Part shown: one piece after another, positions 6,060-9,040 of the stretch
Numbering within the stretch: the stretch's first letter is position 1
Layout of the letters: every line of letters starts with the position of its first letter
Assembly: GCA_035702845.1 (NCBI GenBank)
Contig: DASSZK010000255.1
Location: forward strand, 1-9,040
Length of the DNA: 9,040 nt
Direction: 5' to 3'
Origin: JAJZMF01 sp035702845
GTDB lineage: Bacteria; Actinomycetota; Acidimicrobiia; Acidimicrobiales; Palsa-688
The notes under the pieces: generated by a model
Database searches by the model: none
Told to the model about the DNA's origin: nothing
Seen by the model: the letters and a program-made list of their open reading frames with translations, nothing else
Made by a program: the position numbers and the translations under genes

Positions 6060-6071
6060 GACAACGTTGTC
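6060..6071. promoter_or_regulatory. LacI-family operator palindrome
   Basis: GACAACGTTGTC is a perfect 12-bp palindrome with a central CpG in the spacer between the LacI-family gene and the transporter operon. LacI/GalR regulators typically bind palindromes of this kind, the hinge-helix leucine inserting at the central CG. It sits just downstream of the predicted operon promoter. That the neighbouring repressor is the protein binding here is inferred from proximity and family behaviour. Confidence 0.68.
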
Positions 6072-6135
6072 ATCCGGTGTCCACTACCATGATCGCAACG
6101 AGGAGGGCGACCGCGCAATCGCTGAGCGCAGGGGT

Positions 6136-6168
6136 GGCCGCATCAACGGCCGTACGACGACGGGGGGA
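6136..6168 (+). promoter_or_regulatory. Leader hairpin and ribosome binding site of the ATPase gene
   Basis: GGCCG (6136-6140) and CGGCC (6147-6151) form a 5-bp stem just ahead of GGGGGGA (6162-6168), which lies 4 bases before ATG 6173 and decides that start. A stronger-looking AGGAGG at 6101-6106 has no start codon at a workable distance. The leader from the predicted promoter is about 120 bases long. Confidence 0.35.
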
Positions 6169-6172
6169 CCCG

Positions 6173-7027
6173 ATGAGTACTGGTATGGCAGGACTTGCCA
6201 GGCCTAGCGGCGCCAGCGCCGGGGCTGGCGATGATCTGGGGACGGGGCCGGGAGGCGGGGGCGAGGGGGCTCCGGTGATCGCCGTTCAGGGTGTTAGCAA
6301 GCACTTCGGCAGCGTGCAGGCGCTGCGCGGCGTGGACTTGGAGCTGTACCCGGGAGAGATAGTTGGGCTCGTCGGCGACAACGGAGCCGGCAAGTCCACC
6401 CTGGTGAACATCATCTCGGGTGGCCTTCAGCCCAATTCCGGCCAGATCTCGGTCGACGGCGAAAGGGTGGCTTTTTCGTCGGCGCTAGAAGCTCGCCGCC
6501 TGGGGATCGAGACTGTCTACCAGGACTTGGCGTTGGCCCCCGACCTGAGCGTCTGGGCCAACATCTTTCTGGGCAGGGAGACGACCGTAAGGGGCATCCT
6601 TGGCCGGCTCGGGTGGCTGGACCGCCGGTCCATGGCAATTGCGGCGGAGAAGGACCTGGCCCGCACTCGGATCCGCATCGGATCAGTGAACGCAGCGGCC
6701 GGGCGCCTTTCGGGTGGGCAAAGACAGGCGATAGCGGTGGGGCGCGCCGTCGCCTGGGGATCAAAGGTCATCCTCATGGATGAGCCGACGGCCGCCTTGG
6801 GCGTAGAGCAGCAAGAAAGGGTCGGGGAGCTGGTCGCTTCAGTAGCTGCTGACGGCGTGCCAGTACTGCTCGTAAGCCACAACCTGCCGCAGGTGCACAA
6901 GATCTGCGACCGAGTGGTCGTATTGTTCCAGGGCGCGGTCGTAGCGAACCTACGACCGCGTGAGTGCAGCATGGACGAGATCGTCAGCTGGATCACAGGC
7001 GCCGCTGTCTCGGGAGGTCGGCTGTGA
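6173..7027 (+). CDS. CUT2-type sugar ABC transporter ATP-binding protein
   Basis: This 284-residue protein has one nucleotide-binding domain with all key motifs: Walker A GDNGAGKST (68-76), Q-loop Gln in VYQDLALAP (Q117), signature LSGGQ (179-183), Walker B VILMDEP (199-205), the D-loop variant TAALGV characteristic of CUT2 sugar ATPases, and the H-loop His in VSHN (H236). Canonical RbsA/XylG-type proteins are about 500 residues with two such domains; this is the single-domain FrcA-like form and presumably works as a homodimer. The first 32 residues are a Gly/Ala-rich tail not needed for the fold. ATG 6173 is chosen for its preceding GGGGGGA; an in-frame GTG at 6077 lacks a ribosome binding site and lies almost at the operator. 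It is the first gene of the operon and energises the downstream permease. Cytoplasmic, at the membrane face. Confidence 0.92.
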   Translation: MSTGMAGLARPSGASAGAGDDLGTGPGGGGEGAPVIAVQGVSKHFGSVQALRGVDLELYPGEIVGLVGDNGAGKSTLVNIISGGLQPNSGQISVDGERVAFSSALEARRLGIETVYQDLALAPDLSVWANIFLGRETTVRGILGRLGWLDRRSMAIAAEKDLARTRIRIGSVNAAAGRLSGGQRQAIAVGRAVAWGSKVILMDEPTAALGVEQQERVGELVASVAADGVPVLLVSHNLPQVHKICDRVVVLFQGAVVANLRPRECSMDEIVSWITGAAVSGGRL

Positions 7028-7074
7028 CCGGGGTGGCTAGACGGCTACGGCCTGCCCAGCGAGGTGCCGCCTGA
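7024..7074 (+). other. 16-codon mini-frame bridging ATPase and permease genes
   Basis: The GTG at 7024 overlaps the ATPase stop (GTGA) and opens a frame of 16 codons (VTGVARRLRPAQRGAA) whose TGA at 7072-7074 overlaps the permease start (TGATG). It could serve translational coupling, with ribosomes passing from one gene to the next, or mark a frameshift that has split the permease N-terminus. It may equally be chance; no separate function is claimed. Confidence 0.3.
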
Positions 7075-8132
7075 TGGCCGCCCGCCTTCCTTCTGCCCTC
7101 TCGGCGCCTGGTACGTCGACCTCGGCTGGGCCCGCACCTGCTGCGGAGCGTGCGGGCTATCTCCGCATCGTAGACCGGGTAGGAGACTTTTGGATCGTGG
7201 GGGTGGCGGCCCTTCTCGTCATCGTTGGCGGCATACTCACGCCCGGACAAGAGCTCTTTACCAAAGGTGCTTGGAACAGCATTTCGGGTTTCTCAGTCGA
7301 GTACTTACTGCTCGCAATAGGTCAGACGTTTGTCATACTGACGGGAGGTATCGACCTCTCGGATGGCGCCATACTGGGGTTTTCCGGGATGGTGTCCGGC
7401 GCCACTATGCAGGCCATGTTGAACTCGCACGCAAGCGGGCTACTGACGACCGTGGTCGGGTTCGCAGTGGCTCTAGGCCTTGGCGCGCTGATCGGCTTCT
7501 TAAACGGCTTCGTCATAGTAAAACTCAGGCTGCCGCCGTTCATCGTAACCCTGGGTGTGCTTACTGCTGTGGGCGCGGCGCCTTCACTGATAAATGGAGG
7601 CACCGAGGTGGATACTCTTCCGCCTCAGATCGGTGCGATAGGTACTGGTTCTCTGGGTGGCTGGATATATACGACGTTCCTTATTGCGCTGGTGGCCACT
7701 GTCGTCTTCGGGCTCATACTTCACCGGACTCGGTTCGGGTTGCGCACTTTTGCCATTGGGAGCAACGGTCTCAGTGCTCGCCGCGCCGGGATCAACGTCG
7801 ATCGGCACCTCATGTGCGTGTATGCCATCTCAGGTTTCCTAGCTGGACTGGCCGGGATGATGGTCATGGCCAATTTCAACGTCGCGAACCCGCTCTCAGG
7901 CGCGAACGATGAACTCGACGCGATTGCCGCTGTAGTGATCGGTGGGGCGAGCCTGTTTGGCGGCCGTGGCAACATGCTTGGGACCTTCATTGGCACCATG
8001 ATCATCTCTCTGCTGGTCACGCTACTTCCACTGTTAAACATCAATGGATCTTGGACAGAAGTGGTGACAGGTTTCATAATTGTCGCTGCCGTAGCTTTGG
8101 ACCAGGTGAGGCTCCGCTTGGCGGAGCGTTAG
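7074..8132 (+). CDS. CUT2-type (RbsC-like) sugar ABC transporter permease
   Basis: The 352-residue membrane protein has family landmarks of the BPD_transp_2 (RbsC/XylH) type: VILTGGIDLSDGAILGFSG (87-105), the RLPPFIVTLGVLT segment (152-164), the cytoplasmic coupling region ARRAGINVDRHLMC (235-248) followed by VYAISGFLAGLAGMM, and DAIAAVVIGGASLFGGRG (282-299) leading into GTFIGTMIISLLVTLL. Hydrophobic segments at about 40-55, 76-92, 124-145, 154-170, 198-216, 249-266, 282-296, 303-320 and 329-343 fit the usual 8-10 helices. A soluble Ala/Pro-rich N-terminal tail of about 30 residues precedes the first helix. ATG 7074 has GAGGTG 7 bases upstream, and an in-frame TAG at 7038-7040 excludes starts further left. 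It forms the membrane channel with the upstream ATPase and receives substrate from the binding protein encoded next. Substrate class is sugar-like by family; exact compound unknown. Confidence 0.93.
   Translation: MAARLPSALSAPGTSTSAGPAPAAERAGYLRIVDRVGDFWIVGVAALLVIVGGILTPGQELFTKGAWNSISGFSVEYLLLAIGQTFVILTGGIDLSDGAILGFSGMVSGATMQAMLNSHASGLLTTVVGFAVALGLGALIGFLNGFVIVKLRLPPFIVTLGVLTAVGAAPSLINGGTEVDTLPPQIGAIGTGSLGGWIYTTFLIALVATVVFGLILHRTRFGLRTFAIGSNGLSARRAGINVDRHLMCVYAISGFLAGLAGMMVMANFNVANPLSGANDELDAIAAVVIGGASLFGGRGNMLGTFIGTMIISLLVTLLPLLNINGSWTEVVTGFIIVAAVALDQVRLRLAER
8111..8127 (+). terminator. Hairpin at the end of the permease gene
   Basis: GCTCCGC (8111-8117), TTG, GCGGAGC (8121-8127) form a perfect 7-bp stem with a 3-base loop, overlapping the last codons of the permease. 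No U-tract follows, so it more likely slows 3'-to-5' decay or partly attenuates transcription between the permease and the binding-protein gene than ends the operon. Confidence 0.35.
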
Positions 8133-8290
8133 CTGGCGCGCACCGGCACTAGCAACTACGTGATGACGGAACTAATTGAGACGGCTTCCTGGCACTAACG
8201 ATTGACAACGAAAGACACCGACCATCGTGGCACTGGTCCGCCCAGCAGCACGATATGGCCGGCAGGTCCTGACTAGCAAAAGGAGAAGAA
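8133..8290. promoter_or_regulatory. Intergenic leader of the binding-protein gene
   Basis: This 158-base gap is much longer than the other operon junction. It contains TTGACA at 8202-8207, without a convincing -10 at 16-18 bases, and within ATTGACAACGAAAG a match to the left half (GACAACG) of the operator palindrome found upstream of the operon. AGGAG (8281-8285) provides a good ribosome binding site for the following ATG. An extra internal promoter is possible but unproven. Confidence 0.3.
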
Positions 8291-9040
8291 ATGACAATCA
8301 CCAACCGGTCAGCGAATAAGCGGTGGCGTCTACGGCTAGGGACAGCCGGCGTGGCCGTCGCTCTGGCGTCAACCGCGCTCGCGACGACTGGCGCAGTTGC
8401 CGCCAGCGCTGCGACGAAGTACAACATCGTGCTCATCCCTGGTCTGACGACCGACCCGTTTTATATCACAATGGGCGTTGGGGCCAAGGCTGAAGCGGCC
8501 AAGCTGGGGGTCAACCTGACCTGGAAGGGTGCGACGACCTGGAACACCTCCTTGGAGGTGCCTATCGTCAACTCGACCCTCGCCAGCCACCCGAGCGCCC
8601 TGCTCATCGCGCCCACAGACGACGTGGCCTTGTTTAAGCCGATGGACGCGTATGTTAAGGCCGGGATCCCGGTCATCTCGGTCGACACCACGCTAAAGGA
8701 TCAGTCGATCCTCACGGCCGCGATCAGCTCCGATAATTACCAGGGTGGTCAAGCTGCTGCCAAGGCCATGGCTGCCGCCGCTCACTACAAGGGTGCGGTC
8801 GCAGTGATCAACGTGGAGAAGGGTGTCTCGACCACCGACCTGCGCCAGTCCGGGTTCCTCGCCCAGATGAAACACTATAAGAACATGCAGGTTGTCGCCA
8901 CCGAGTACGACAATGACAGCCCGACCACTGCCGAGTCGCAGGCCCGCTCGCTGATACTGGCGCACAAGGACCTCGTCGGGATCTTCGGGACCAACCTCTA
9001 CTCGGCCGAGGGTGCCGCCAAAGGCGTAGACGCTGCGGGA
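8291..9040 (+). CDS. Sugar ABC transporter substrate-binding protein, 3' truncated
   Basis: An ATG at 8291 with AGGAG a few bases upstream opens a frame running off the right edge; 250 residues are visible of an expected 330-360. Residues 1-41 are a signal peptide: basic NKRWRLRL, hydrophobic AGVAVALASTALATTGAVA, and an ASA-type cleavage region. The mature part fits the Peripla_BP_4 (RbsB-like) family: YNIVLIPGLTTDPFY (44-58), a first lobe with SALLIAPTDD (102-111), GIPVISVDTT (125-134) with D132 at the position of the sugar-binding Asp of RbsB, ISSDNYQGGQAAA (145-157) and TDLRQSGF (182-189) with R185 at the position of the RbsB sugar-binding Arg. It is the extracytoplasmic receptor that passes ligand to the permease encoded upstream. 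No Cys is present in the signal region, so it has no lipobox, which is unusual for a Gram-positive binding protein. Family assignment is firm; ligand is not known. Confidence 0.9.
   Translation, partial: MTITNRSANKRWRLRLGTAGVAVALASTALATTGAVAASAATKYNIVLIPGLTTDPFYITMGVGAKAEAAKLGVNLTWKGATTWNTSLEVPIVNSTLASHPSALLIAPTDDVALFKPMDAYVKAGIPVISVDTTLKDQSILTAAISSDNYQGGQAAAKAMAAAAHYKGAVAVINVEKGVSTTDLRQSGFLAQMKHYKNMQVVATEYDNDSPTTAESQARSLILAHKDLVGIFGTNLYSAEGAAKGVDAAG

Noticed and set aside
6077..6172. GTG at 6077 as start of the ATPase gene
   Set aside because: It has no Shine-Dalgarno and lies 6 bases from the operator palindrome; ATG 6173 has GGGGGGA upstream and the domain does not need the extension.
7064..7912. 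A 282-residue frame overlapping the permease in another frame
   Set aside because: It is Arg/Cys/His-rich with no family match and is explained as a shadow of the permease codons.

Overview
The window is high-GC bacterial DNA with strong G/C bias at third codon positions, GTG and TTG starts, and an actinobacterial style of gene content. The FMN-binding/GYW-repeat protein and the CUT2 sugar-transport operon are both at home in Actinobacteria. The GYW-type repeats (aromatic pair, small polar residues, Gly, then G-[DN]-A) recall secreted proteins common in Acidimicrobiia and related lineages, but placement below the phylum is a guess. No IS element, CRISPR array, rRNA or tRNA was recognised.

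Left part (1-1568): the 3' portion of a class I SAM-dependent methyltransferase gene (+) converges on a MerR-family regulator gene (-) with a GyrI-like C-terminal domain. Between the MerR gene and the next gene (+) lies a divergent intergenic region of about 240 bases with a perfect 7-3-7 dyad (1656-1672), a candidate operator.

Middle part (1812-4099): this is the most unusual portion. A secreted protein carries an FMN-attachment motif (TGATYTS) followed by about five GYW-type repeats. It converges on an ApbE-type FAD:protein FMN transferase gene, and the two genes overlap tail to tail at the palindrome TTAA, which supplies both stop codons. The pair reads as a substrate protein plus its flavinylating enzyme, pointing to an extracytoplasmic flavin redox function. 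No membrane reductase partner is visible in the window.

About 800 bases (4100-4910) hold no convincing intact gene, only a short remnant of a DUF5615 (PIN-like, VapC-type toxin) gene and a small inverted repeat.

Right part (4911-9040): a LacI-family repressor gene (-) is divergent from a CUT2-type (RbsACB-like) ABC importer operon (+): a single-domain ATPase, a permease, and a secreted substrate-binding protein cut off by the window end. The divergent spacer holds a TTGACA-type promoter and the perfect 12-bp palindrome GACAACGTTGTC with central CG, typical of LacI-family operators. The repressor therefore probably controls the transporter and itself in response to a sugar-like ligand. The substrate cannot be named from sequence alone.
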